From the NCBI GenBank assembly GCA_002786025.1, contig NHNW01000057.1:62001-126000 (forward strand): DNA of 64,000 bases, read 5' to 3'. A program made the translations under genes and the position numbers. Source of the DNA: Zasmidium citrigriseum (taxonomy: Eukaryota > Ascomycota > Dothideomycetes > Mycosphaerellales > Mycosphaerellaceae). Below are positions 32,651-43,356 of this stretch, in pieces (within the stretch, counting starts at the first letter, position 1; every line of letters begins with the position of its first letter). The notes beneath the pieces were generated by a model that ran no database searches, was not told the origin of the DNA, and worked only from the letters and a program-made list of their open reading frames with translations.

Positions 32651-33014
32651 GGTGATATTTTGTTCGCGAGACTTGAGAGGAGTTCTCCTGCTGGACGGTA
32701 GATATCCTGCTTTTAACAAGGGTCCGATCTCTCTGTCAATGCCTTGTGATTCGATTGATTGTGATCTTGTATCAATGTTGTCAATGTCCAGAGGAGAGAT
32801 ATTGCGATGGACGAACGTATGTGGAAGTGAACTGCATCAGTGTAGATGTGTAAAAGTCTCCCATGAGCTCTCGACCCACCACAGCAGATCGGTTCTTCGG
32901 TACTGCCGATCGGCGATGGCTGTCCCGAGAAATGGCGGTATGTACTACGATAGTTGCGAGAGTTCCGTTGCAGAAGATGCTTTGCATGCAAAGGAGAACC
33001 GTAGCTTCAGATTA
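32651..33014. other. intergenic, nothing recognised
   Basis: About 360 bases between two minus-strand genes. Short frames only. Confidence 0.4.
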
Positions 33015-36000
33015 CTATCTATACCTTTTATACTTCTCCTTCTTCCCCGTGTTCGTGTCCCTAGCATGTCCCGGATTATCGTCAAGATGCCAGAACAGGC
33101 TGTCTCTCGAATTGAACTCCCTCTTACAAGCAAGACAAGTATAGTCCGAATCGATATATTCCGTCGAAGTCTCTTGCGTCGAACTCGTGTACCACGGATC
33201 TCTCTTGAGCTTCTCAGGCTTGCCAGTCTTTGTGTTTCGAGCATGTTCAGGTTTGGCCTCGAGATGATCGAAGAGGGCGTCTCGGCTGCCAAAGCTTTTC
33301 TCACACGCAATGCATGTGAAGGTCGGATCAACTCGCTTGGTCTCGCCCTTGTCGTGGCCTGTCCGTTGGAGATGTTCGAAGAGCTTGTTTCGGGAGATGT
33401 AGTCCTCGCCGCAAATTAGGCATCTTGTGTATTTCTGGGTCTCGGCCTTGCTTCCAAAATCAACTTCTGCAGTCGTTGGACTGGGAGCATCGTCGCCATG
33501 TCCCGTCCAGTGGAGATGGTTTGAGAGCTTCTCCGGAGTTAGGTAGTCTTTGCCACACGTCAAGCAAGAGGTCTCAAGCGGCTTTCCGTTCGTAGACCTA
33601 CTGTTCACAGTCGGTTCGCTTTGCTTGCTGCCGTGTCCTGTCCAACGCTCGTGGTAAGACAACTTCGCCTGAGTGATATAGTTCTGGCCGCAGGTCGAAC
33701 AAAATGCTGTTTCTTCCTCGGCTTTGCCATGCCCTGTCCAGTGCATGTGGTCGGACAGCTTGGCCTGAGTGATGTAGTTCTGTCCGCAAGTCATACAAAA
33801 TGCTGACTCCTTGGCTTCTTCGACATCGATCTTCTGTGAAATATGCTCGTGCTCTTGCTCGATGAAATAAGAGGTCGGTGCTGTCGAAGCCGTCGAGCGA
33901 CTATCTGCAGATCCTGACGACGAATAGGACGTCGACGGTGTTGAAACGGATGGCCGACTAGAGGAACTGGGGACTGAAAGATTCTCCTTTGCCACAAAGG
34001 GTGTACTGTCTGAGCTTCCCGGCGTATACGAATAGGCACCTGACCGTCTTGTCGTATCAGGCTCTGGCTGAGGGGAGTAGTAGGATTCTGCAACGGCTCC
34101 AGGACTGTAGGCGTAGGAGTTTGCTTGTCTATGATCTTGCTCTGGCATGTTTGGCGTTGATAAGGGCACTGAGCCCGGGCCATATGAATATGTACTTGGC
34201 GGCCGCCGGGAGTCAGTACCTGGCCTGAGTGCCTCGGGTATCGTATCTGATGTTGGGACGGCGCCAGGGCCAAAGGCGTAGGAGCCTGTTTGTCTGCGAT
34301 CTTGTTCTTGCAAATTTGGTGTCGATGGGGGCACCGCGCCTGGCCCGTAAGAGTACAAATTCTGTCGTCGCTGGGAGCGACTAGAACCCAAATATGCTTC
34401 TGGATCTGTGTCTGATTCTGGCACTGCACCAGGGCCGTAGGCGTATGAGCCTGATCGACGATTTGTGTCTGAAGGCTGGGTCGACTCTCTTGATTTCGGA
34501 AGGCTATCAGGCCCGTACGAGTACGAAGTCGAGCGCCTGTCCGAGGAATAACTTGGGCTGGGTGATCCAGAGTCCGGAACCACAGTAGATAGATTCTCAG
34601 AGCTGTATGTGTAGGGCCTTGACCGTCTCGTAAGTTCAGGTACGGCGCCGTACCCAGGAACGGATGCGGAAGCAGTCCTCTCCGCCGTTGACGGCTCTGA
34701 AACCATTGGCACTGAGTTCTGAGATCCAAAAGAAGAAGGAACGCTTCCATGCTGGCGATCAAGGGACTTCATCACACGGAGAATATCGCCTTGCTTCAGA
34801 CCAAGTGTCCGAAGAAACGATGCATCAACATCAGAGAGCATCTCGAAGCTCATATCTTCTTCCAGGAATACCTCTGCATACCTCTGACAGGATTGTGGGT
34901 TCACACCACATTGGGCGAAGAATTGAGGCCAGTCTGGGGTTTCGTCACTGAGGGTCGAATTCGAAGGCGGTAAGTTGTGTGTAGCAGCACGCATCGTTGG
35001 CTGAGGCGCAGTGCGAGCTGTTTGCTGTACTGTGGGAGTTGCCGGGGTATATGCACGGGTATCGTTTCGTCTCGCAGTCGCAAGATTCGGAGTCGTCTCG
35101 GAAGCAAATGTATTGTCCCAGGCATTGTACTGTCGCACGGTAGCACCAAAAGTCCCTTGAGTTTGGGGAGTGCTTGTGTTACCGGTCAGTCTGATCCATA
35201 GAGCCCACTACTCCCAGCTTTGACATACCGAGTCTTGCTCAACTCTGCCGCAACATCTTCAAGCCACTCATGACGAATGACCTGATCGATAGACAGGCGA
35301 TCTTGAACCGACACAGCCATAGTCTCCTGGATGAACTGTACGCTCAGATGACTGGACCTTGCCACAGCTTTCACTGGGAAGGGCGTTCCCTGTTGAGCAA
35401 ATTCAATCAGCTCGCTCAACGCGTGAAACGGCGGCTGCATGCTGAGCAGGCAGTGCGCGATGGCGCCGAGAGACCAGATGTCCACCGCGGCAGTCCATTT
35501 CCCGTGTCTTGTCAAGTATATCTCCGGAGCCATGTAGCCTTCTGTGCCCACTTCGCCTCTTGTAGAGTGGAAGGCCCCAGTGTCCTTTGCCGTGCCGAAG
35601 TCTGAGATCTTGACATGCCATTTTGGGCCAAGCTGGTTGACAAGAATGTTCTTGGGGCCGTTCGTTAGTGATCTGACTGAACGTGGGCGACGTATGATAG
35701 CTTACAGGTGGTTTCAGATCTCTGTGAATGAAGTCTGCTTCATGCATATACTGAAGACCTTGTGCGAGTTGTAGGATGATCAGCGCAGCTTCAGGCTCTG
35801 GCAAGGGGCGTGATCGGATGTGTGACTGCAAGTTCCCATGAGGAATGTACTCCATGGCAATGTAAAGATGTCGTTCGTCTTCGAAAGACTCGAGATGCTG
35901 TACGAAATGATCTTCATACTTTTATGTTCGTTAGCAGTAGCTTCATCAGACTTCCAGAGATTCGCTGACCTCTTTGAATTTCAAAAGAGCGTCGAGCTCT

Positions 36001-36158
36001 TTTCGCCATTGGACATGATACTTCCGTGGTGTCTGCTTCACAGCTCGAAGTTTCGAAGGCTCGTATGGATGTTCCGACGTGCACTCTTGTTGCCAGACAA
36101 TGCCAAATGTTCCCCGACCGAGCTCGCGAGTGTTCTGCCACTGCTGGTATGAGGCCAT
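33015..36158 (-). CDS. protein kinase fused to SAM domain, YGPG repeats and C2H2-like zinc fingers
   Basis: Four exons, 36158-35970, 35918-35706, 35650-35229 and 35172-33015, give 993 aa. Kinase (about 10-270): glycine loop GRGTFG, Lys41, HRDLKP (Asp130), NILV, DFG (Asp151) and APE, so it looks active. The third intron (35173-35228, GTATGT, CTGAC branch, ACAAG acceptor) joins SKTR to TPQTQ in frame. Next come a SAM-like domain (about 353-415), seven or so repeats around Y-x-YGPGxVP (about 450-655), and six zinc fingers of matrin/U1-like spacing (CMTCGQNYITQAKLSDHMHWTGHG and relatives, about 735-990). If the third intron is not used there are two genes, the second starting at 34994, but the join fits well. 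It is probably a signalling kinase acting with RNA or protein partners. Confidence 0.75.
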
Positions 36159-36873
36159 GATGCGCACATCTGACCTGTAAGGACCAGCTGGTGCGGAGGG
36201 ATCGTTATCGGGCAGTCACTAACGGTCTGCCAGCTTTCCCTTCGACGATGTCGCTGTCCATGTCTTTAGTCCAGGCAAACCAGCTGGTGTTACACAAAAG
36301 CTGAAGAGCTGCCCCCCTGGAAATAGCAGCGCCTAGTCGCCGTGGCTTGAAGTAGTGGATCCGCATGCATTGCATACTGGGCTCAGCTGATACCACAGGA
36401 CCGAATCGGCAAACGCGTTGTCTTGAGTCAGGCGGACCATATCCAGTTTCAGCAGAAGTCTGGCATGGGTGGTCGTTGGCCCGGCAAGGTAGGCTTGAAG
36501 CGAGCCATAGGCGAGACAGACCACTCCCACATTTGTCCTGATTGCTAAACGGGGTTCCCGGCAGAATGTTGGAGTCTGCGGTCCCCTCGCAGAACTCGAT
36601 GTGTTGATAGGCGTTTCAGACAAAACGAGGCTCTGCCCGCCGTTGGCACTTCTGCATCATGCAGGCCCGCCGACATTCAGCTCAGCCGGCCGTTAATAGT
36701 ATAACAAGCTCAGCGCCTCTTGGCTTGAAGACGTGACCTGCGACATTTCAAAGCGGCGCTGTTGCTGGGAGAGGCTGTCTCTTCCCACTGCCTGTGATTT
36801 CCCAACTTTCCTTCTCGCCCGACTCTTGCAATATCAAGCCGTGAGTCATTTTCGAGGCAAATTCGAGGTCAAG
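36159..36873. promoter_or_regulatory. shared divergent promoter between the two kinase-like genes
   Basis: About 715 bases separate the start of the kinase fusion (minus) from the HeLo-like pseudokinase gene (plus). Only short motif-free frames lie here. The head-to-head layout would allow co-expression; no specific element could be picked out. Confidence 0.4.
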
Positions 36874-38533
36874 ATGGAGGTGGCGAGTGCTCTCGAGCTT
36901 TGCACTTTTCTATACAAGTAAGCTTGCTTGCAGTATCTGGAACTTTCAGTGCTGACCGATATCTTACAGGGCGGGTTCAGGCTTCATCAGAGTGTGTGAG
37001 ACCTGGAAACATGCCGGCGAAGAGGTGAGGGAAAAAGTCGTCATCGTCGAGTTGGCATGGGTCCGCTTCAAGCGTCAAGCAGATTTCATGCAGCGCGTAG
37101 CATCTAGCATCGACGCTGAACTGTTCCATGTACTGCAAGATACTTTGGCTCAACTGGCCGAGCATTTATTTGCAGCAAAAAGGATGGTCGAATCTGTGAC
37201 GAAGAAAGAAGAGAATCGAAGATCGTCATTCCTGGCAATAGGATCCATGATCGACAGGCGGGCGTATGTGTGGAAGAAAACCACCCTCGAATCCATCATT
37301 CGAGATCTTGAGAATTGGCAACGACGGCTCGATCCTTCCTGGTTTCTCATGATTACGGCCGCCAATCCAGCCATCGATACGGCATTGCAGCATGGTAATG
37401 CAGCCACGGCGAGGAAGACAGCCCCGAACGCTGCCAAAGATCCACTTGGAGTGGCCAGCGGAATGAGAGCGGTGTTGGCGCCAAACAGATCTTCGCATGC
37501 AGTCCTCTTGCTACCTGAATGCCCAATGGAGACCTCTGATATCACACACTCCAGTGCGAAGTTGGGGCGACTTCTCGGCGGAGACCATAGATGGTATATT
37601 GTTGACAGCATTTCACTTGAACCCCGGACCGATATTGGAGCGGTCAGTCGAGATGTCCAGCATCTGGCAGCGAAGCTCTGTCAGGCCGACCCGATAGCCT
37701 TCGGGTTGCTGAACTGCAAGGGTGTCATGCAAATTGTGCATTCGAGCCCATCCGATCAGCATCTGTCAGAGCTCAAGATCATCTTCCGGATTCCCAAAGG
37801 CATGGATACACTGTTTTCGCTCCGGCAGATGCTCCTGATGTCCGATTTCGAAGTCTCCGTCACCAGAAGAGTGCGCATTGCTCAAGAACTGGCCAAATCG
37901 ATCAGCTATGTCCACGTGTTCCAATTCGTACACAAGAACGTGCGGCCAGAATCGGTGTTGTGCTTCGAAGATACCGCGAACTCTCGTAGTCATACTTTTC
38001 TCGTGGGATTCGATGCCTTTCGCGCTGCTGACGGCGCCACCAGGATGCAAGGTGACATGGCCTGGGAGAGGAACTTGTACCGAAATCCCGAGAGGCAAGG
38101 CGAATATCCTTCCGAGAAGTACAACATGCAGCACGACATTTACAGTCTCGGCGTCTGCTTGCTGGAGATCGGCCTCTGGGAATCATTTGTCGATTACGCC
38201 TTCTGTGATGACATTCTGCAGGCGCAGACCGGCAAATGGTATGCTCGCTTCCAGCAGTGGTTGACCGGCGTCTCTTCCAATGAGCGGATGGCCTTTTCGT
38301 ATGAGCTGCCGTGGAAAGTCAAAGACTACCTCGTGGAAGTGGCCCAGAGTACGCTGCCGGCTCGCATGGGCGATAGATACGCCTCCGCGGTGTTGGCTTG
38401 TCTGACATGTCTGGATTCTGCTGGCAATCAGTTGACAAGTTCTGAAGATGAGCCCGGAGAACAGCGAGGGATGAGCGTGGCGGTCCGCTTCATCGAGAAG
38501 ATCTTGCTGATGTTGAATGAGATCTCCGTGTAG
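36874..38533 (+). CDS. HeLo-like N-terminal domain plus pseudokinase
   Basis: Two exons, 36874-36917 and 36970-38533, give 535 aa; the intron GTAAGC..TTACAG joins FLYK to AGSGF. Residues 1-110 begin MEVASALELCTFLYKAG and are helical, like the HeLo / prion-inhibition-and-propagation domains at the start of many fungal proteins. The C-terminal 270 residues follow a kinase fold but lack key residues: the HRD motif reads HKNVRPE (335-341) and the DFG position reads GFDAF. Later landmarks remain (YRNPE for the APE region, DIYSLGVCLLEIGLWE for the F-helix). It is therefore a likely pseudokinase. HeLo domains in HET-S and the related 4-helix bundle of MLKL permeabilise membranes; a similar role here is inference from layout. 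Confidence 0.75.
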
Positions 38534-39047
38534 CGACTTTGCGGGTCTTTAGGGACCCCAGGGACTTTTTTCGTGCATACGATAATGGATAATGCCTAAG
38601 CACGCGGTGTCTTTGATGGCCATTGGGTCTTGTTCGATGGACGCATGGAGGAGAAAAGGAGTGAAGTCCGGAGCGGAATTGTTTCAGCGAGCTGAGATTT
38701 TAGCCCTCCTAGCTGACGAAAGAAGGCAAGCGTGGTTCATCAGTGGTCTGAGATCTCCCATCGTCTTCCAACTCTTCTGCCTTCTCAACGTTCCTCATCA
38801 TCGATCCATCTTTCGATGAACATGGCACGCATCCACGCTGGTTTGCTTCAAAATTATGCGACACTTCCAAAGCCATGGACGTGAAGACAAGAATCCTGCT
38901 CGGCCCGAGTCGGTTCGAACTCAGGCTGTTCTCAACGGACAATTCGCAGCTCCTCACCTTGGCAACAATGTGGAGCCGAGCGCCCTCATAAAGACGCCGC
39001 TGCTGTGAAACGCGATGCAGGTGGTACTTTGGATGTGTACATCTGCC
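38534..39047. other. intergenic, promoter of the GH5 gene
   Basis: About 510 bases with two short + strand frames lacking motifs. Confidence 0.4.
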
Positions 39048-40717
39048 ATGTCGTTTACTTCGAAGCTACTAGCCACGGCGCTCGCAGCCACAGGCTCAGC
39101 AGCACATGCTGTTGCCTTCGGCGAGTCTGGAGAGCTTTCGAACTTCGCTTACCCACGACAGGCGAGCAATGGCTCGTCGGAATGGCCGTATGGGCCATTT
39201 AGTACGCGAGGGAGGGATATTGTCAATGCCAGAGGCGAGCCTGTGACTTGGGCTGGTGTCAATTGGCCGGGGAGCGGAGAGACCATGGTGCCTGAAGGAT
39301 TGGAGTGGGCTTCTGTGGAGGATATCCTGGATCAAGTCAAGAGTGTTGGCTTCAACTTTATTCGCTTGTATGTAACCAACGAGGGACTTCAAACGTAGGA
39401 AAGATGCTGACCACGTTTACAGGACGTACGCCGACCAGGCGATCAACGAAATTTACGACAGAGGCAATGGCTCAGATGTGCCTTTGGAAGTTGCCATGAT
39501 CCAAGGCTTGGGCATGGAGAACGGGACCAAAGTCACTCGGGAGATCGTTGCGAAGAACCCAGGATGGACCAAAGACACGACTCGATTCGAGATCTGGGAC
39601 AAGATCGCCCAAGTCGCCGCCAGCAAGCAGATCTACATTCATCCTGACGTACATGTTGGCAAAGCACAGTGGTGCTGCAACAACACCGGTATGCTTTTAA
39701 TGCTCAGCCATGATTTCCGACTGACATATTGTCTTAGATGGCAATGCCTGGTTTGACGACTACAACTTTCCCGTAGACAACTGGAAACGAGGTCTGAAGT
39801 TCGTCGCTGAGTGGGCTAAGTCTCACCCAAACGTCGTTTCCATGTCTCTTCGCAACGAACTGAGACGAGCCATCAACGAGTCTTCGCCGACTTCAACCAT
39901 CGGATACAACTGGCTATCTCTTGTTGGCAATTATACGAGCGCAACTGATGCCATCTACGAAGCAAACCCGGATATCCTGGTCACTTGGTCAGGCATGCAA
40001 TACGATCAAGATCTTTCGGCCCTGTAAGTATTATGGAGAGACTTCATGGGATTGATGCTGAGTGACATAGGACTTCGGGCATGAACTTGAACACCGCTCC
40101 TTGCTACAAATGTGACGCCGTCAGAGATGGCTACCGAAGACCACCCATGGTCTTCGACCTCGCTTCTCACCCATGGGCAGACAAGGTCAGGACTCTTCAA
40201 AACTTTCATCGAGTCTGTCGCTGACTGAGTTCAGGTCGTATGGGAGCTACATCTCTACTCTATGTCCGAGAACTTGGACACAGGCAACTGTCCGCTCATT
40301 GAAGCCGAGTTCTACCGCGCCGGATTCAACGCCATGGGCATTGAAAAGCCAGGTGCCTGCAATATCACCAAAGACTGCCCAGATGCTGTTCGTCAGACTC
40401 CAGTGATCCTGTCTGAGTTTGGCTCTGCACAAGATGCCACCCTCTTCAATGATACTCTGCAAGGATGCATTCAACAATATACTCGCAAGCATAATGTCAG
40501 CTGGGCTGTTTGGAGTTTGGCTGGTAGCTATCGCATTCGATCTGGTGCTCAAGGCGGTAAGTTCAAAACTTCAAAGACAAATCACACTGTGACAAAGGCT
40601 GACCCTCTCGAAGTGCCTGACACATGGGCTCTCGGCAACTACGAATGGGACGGATGGAACTATCCTACTGGCATTGAGCGATGGTGGAAGCCTTGGGTCA
40701 AAGCCATGTTGGGATAG
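39048..40717 (+). CDS. secreted GH5 glycoside hydrolase (cellulase-fold)
   Basis: Five exons, 39048-39367, 39423-39688, 39738-40023, 40071-40185 and 40235-40717, give 489 aa; all four introns are 47-55 nt and phase-consistent. The start MSFTSKLLATALAATGSAAHAVA is a clear signal peptide. GH5 marks: an early TWAGVNWPGSGETMVPEGLE, the acid/base pair N-E in SLRNELRR (Glu236), the HLYS motif after strand 6, the nucleophile Glu390 in ILSEFGS and a late Trp in WAVWSLAGSYR. Several N-glycosylation sites occur. The fungal sequence family includes endoglucanase-like and exo-glucanase-like enzymes; exact activity is not settled. It acts outside the cell on beta-glucans. Confidence 0.9.
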
Positions 40718-41115
40718 ATTTGTATGCTCGATCTAGAACCAATTATGTAGTGCGTTGTGAAAACAATCAATGTACGCAGGTCTGCTTCTATTCATCATCG
40801 CCATCCGGTATCTCATACGTGCGAGGACCGATCTTGCCGAACCTTGCAGGCTCATTGTTTAGTTCCCGGAACAGCTTCCGTAGGCTATCTGGTTCCGCAC
40901 TTGTGGGCCTGGCCGAGCTCGCTCCTATATAGCGTCATGCAGCACAGAGCTCCTTCACTGCGACGACCCCGATATCAAAAAGCAGATTAAACGAGAAACG
41001 CAGACCAGCTTCCACTACATCAATCAAGCAGACTTCTTTCCATTTCATCCTCAAATACTCTTCTCTTCGACTCGCCTCGCCTCAATACCACATCCCCAAG
41101 CTCGAAAAGCCCACC
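40718..41115. other. intergenic with TATA-like box
   Basis: About 400 bases between two + strand genes; holds the TATATAG noted separately and a C/T-rich leader before the methyltransferase ATG. Confidence 0.4.
40925..40931 (+). promoter_or_regulatory. possible TATA box of the methyltransferase gene
   Basis: TATATAG about 185 bp before the ATG at 41116, followed by a pyrimidine-rich leader. Position and sequence fit a TATA element with a long 5' UTR. Confidence 0.3.
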
Positions 41116-41772
41116 ATGTCAGACCACACCACAAATGCTCTCGGCCAAAACCGCGAGTTCCTCCAACGCGCCTACGCGCTCAAAGGCGCCTCAGACGCAG
41201 AAGAACTCTACGACGAGTGGGCAAACTCCTACGACACAGACCTAGAATCAAACTACGCCTCGCCCTCCCGGGCCGTGGATGCCGTCATCGCCAATCTGGA
41301 CACCAAACCCTCGACTCTCAAAATCGTCGACGCAGGCTGCGGCACCGGCCTCGTAGGAACCTGTCTCCAAAACTCCCCTTTAGCTGGAAAATTCACCATC
41401 GACGGCCTAGATCTCACACAGGGCATGCTAGACAAAGCTCGCCAGCTAAACATCTACCAAGATCTCGAAAAAGCGGACTTGACGAAACCGATTCAAAGGA
41501 CTGATGGGAGTTATGATGTTGTGACTTGTGTCGGGACCTTGACGAAGGGTCATGTTGGACCTGCGGTGCTGAATGAGTTTGTCAGGGTTGTGTGTGTGGG
41601 TGGACTTGTTGTGGCAACGGTGCATGAGGAGGTTTGGGAGAGTGGCGGGTATAAGAGTGTTGTTGAGGGGCTGGGGAGGGCGGGGCAGGTTGAGGTTGTT
41701 AGTACGAATGAGTATGGGATTTTGAAGGAGGATAGTACGGGTGCGAGGATGGTCGTGCTAAGGAAGAAGTGA
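41116..41772 (+). CDS. class I SAM methyltransferase, METTL27/WBSCR27-like
   Basis: Single exon, 218 aa; the start context CCCACCATGTC is strong. Motif I reads IVDAGCGTGLVG (about 70-81), followed by an acidic post-I region (GLDLTQGMLDKAR) and motif IV (SYDVVTCVGTLTKGHV). ELYDEWANSYDTDLES before motif I is characteristic of the WBSCR27/METTL27-like group. It is a soluble methyltransferase with a small-molecule or protein substrate; the family's substrate is not established to my knowledge. Confidence 0.85.
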   Translation: MSDHTTNALGQNREFLQRAYALKGASDAEELYDEWANSYDTDLESNYASPSRAVDAVIANLDTKPSTLKIVDAGCGTGLVGTCLQNSPLAGKFTIDGLDLTQGMLDKARQLNIYQDLEKADLTKPIQRTDGSYDVVTCVGTLTKGHVGPAVLNEFVRVVCVGGLVVATVHEEVWESGGYKSVVEGLGRAGQVEVVSTNEYGILKEDSTGARMVVLRKK

Positions 41773-43356
41773 GGTTGGGGTCGTTTCTTGGAATGAGGAA
41801 TGTCGGTGTAGAGTCGAAGATGTGAGTCTAGGCGAAAGATATAGTAACATACAGGCAGAACTCGTGTTTACGAAGACATTCTCTTACCTCGAATGATAGC
41901 AGAGACAGAATGCCGGGGCAATTGTGCCTCGCCTTGCTCATCCACCTGGGCAGTCGAGGAGATGGGAGTCAAGAAATCGCAATTCGTCGCTGCGCTTCAG
42001 ACAAGTAGATTACTGAGCACAGCTCTCAAGAAACCTGATCACTATTTGTCCGGACAGGATGTCGTGTCATTGAACGTTTCGCCCAGGCTGCAGGAAGATG
42101 TGGCATCGTTTCCTTCGGACGATTTGCGGATGACAGAATTCAGCCGACGGCTCGAGAAGTATTGCTGTGATCAGACCTCGTGCGGACTTCTCGAGGAATT
42201 CATTGATGTAAGAGATTGGATTTCACATGAGAGTAAGATGTTGATTGATGCGTTGTCCAGAAGAATGGGGAGGTGACGTTGAAGATGGTTTTGTTGATGG
42301 TCTGTGCCACCCAGGGCAGGCGGAGGAAAGACTCTTCGCTTTCCGTCCTCACTTTCTCCTTCTTCCCACAAACAACCACCCACCGTCAAGTCTCGCGCAG
42401 GAGGTCTCAGATGTCTTCCGGCCGTATCCCCAAATTCTTGGAGATCAGCAGGGCCAGTCAGATAAGGTTCAGGCCATCCAAGAGGAGGATGTGCTCCGGG
42501 GAGTCCCCTCTTCTTCATTCCTTCTCGTTTGTCTTTCGTATCTTCTCTTTCCTTTTGAAGAGTATCAGATCCCTGTCACCAATACAACCACAATCCAATC
42601 AGCAAGATGGCAGCAGAAGATGCAACTCCGTCATCGCTCTCGGCTCCGCGAATTTCCCCAGGGCCCCAAACGATGACTCCGCACGCTTGCGAAGAGGTTG
42701 AGCAGGGGTAAGGAGAGTATCCAATGCATACTTTGTTGGACCAATAGACTCAATATATATTCCAGCCACCTCCAGCACGACTGCTCAAGCTGAGCCATGC
42801 ATCACCGATTCCAAACGAAAGCCGCTTCAGCTGTCACCCGTGACAACTCCCCGAACAGCGAGACACCCGTCACGGCATCTTGGAAGAAGGTATCCGATGG
42901 TCTTCGCACGGAAAATTGCCCAGTTCAAGAAAGTGTCGTCCAGCTCACGCTGCGGTGCAACCCAGTCTTATGCAGGCACTTTACAGTTCTCGTGGTGCGA
43001 GATAGCGTGTCTGTACCTCGGAGATCAGCACTCGGCCCGCTTCCTTCTTCCCTTCTCCAGGTGTGATGGAAGGCAACGGCGGGGGAGAACTAACAAGTCT
43101 ATCCGACTTCGCATACCTCGTATGGAGCCCGAAATGGAAGCGACACCAAGCGATGGTCACGATGGTCTGCGCGAATATATTGGCACCGAGGCCAATCTTC
43201 ATCACATGCGCGGAAGGCAATATGCCGGTTTCCACTTCACCTCAGAACGGATGATTACATATAGCACTGACTCTCCGTCCAGGAGATGACTTGAGGTTAG
43301 GCCAGGCGCCCAAGACTTCGCACTTCCCTCGCTGAGCGAAGCAGTCACCAGTCGCC
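41773..43356. other. 1.6 kb gene-poor stretch
   Basis: Apart from one doubtful small frame (41893-42276), no gene is convincing. Several C/T-rich segments occur at 42340-42560. No repeat, tRNA or mobile element is seen. The last 80 bases are the promoter/leader of the lipase gene. Confidence 0.4.
41893..42276 (+). CDS. possible small hypothetical protein
   Basis: ATG-initiated frame of 127 aa with a soluble, helix-prone composition (KKSQFVAALQTSRLLSTALKK) and five Cys. No signal peptide, domain or repeat. It is kept because composition looks protein-like and the frame is clean, but chance cannot be excluded. Confidence 0.25.
   Translation: MIAETECRGNCASPCSSTWAVEEMGVKKSQFVAALQTSRLLSTALKKPDHYLSGQDVVSLNVSPRLQEDVASFPSDDLRMTEFSRRLEKYCCDQTSCGLLEEFIDVRDWISHESKMLIDALSRRMGR

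Noticed and set aside
35191..35228. 38-nt intron joining the kinase to the SAM part
   Set aside because: It keeps frame but has no branch site and is very short; the 56-nt version ending at 35173 has a CTGAC branch site and was preferred.
42171..42518. 115-codon minus-strand frame
   Set aside because: No ATG with context, Pro/Arg-rich chance composition, and it overlaps a similarly weak + strand frame.
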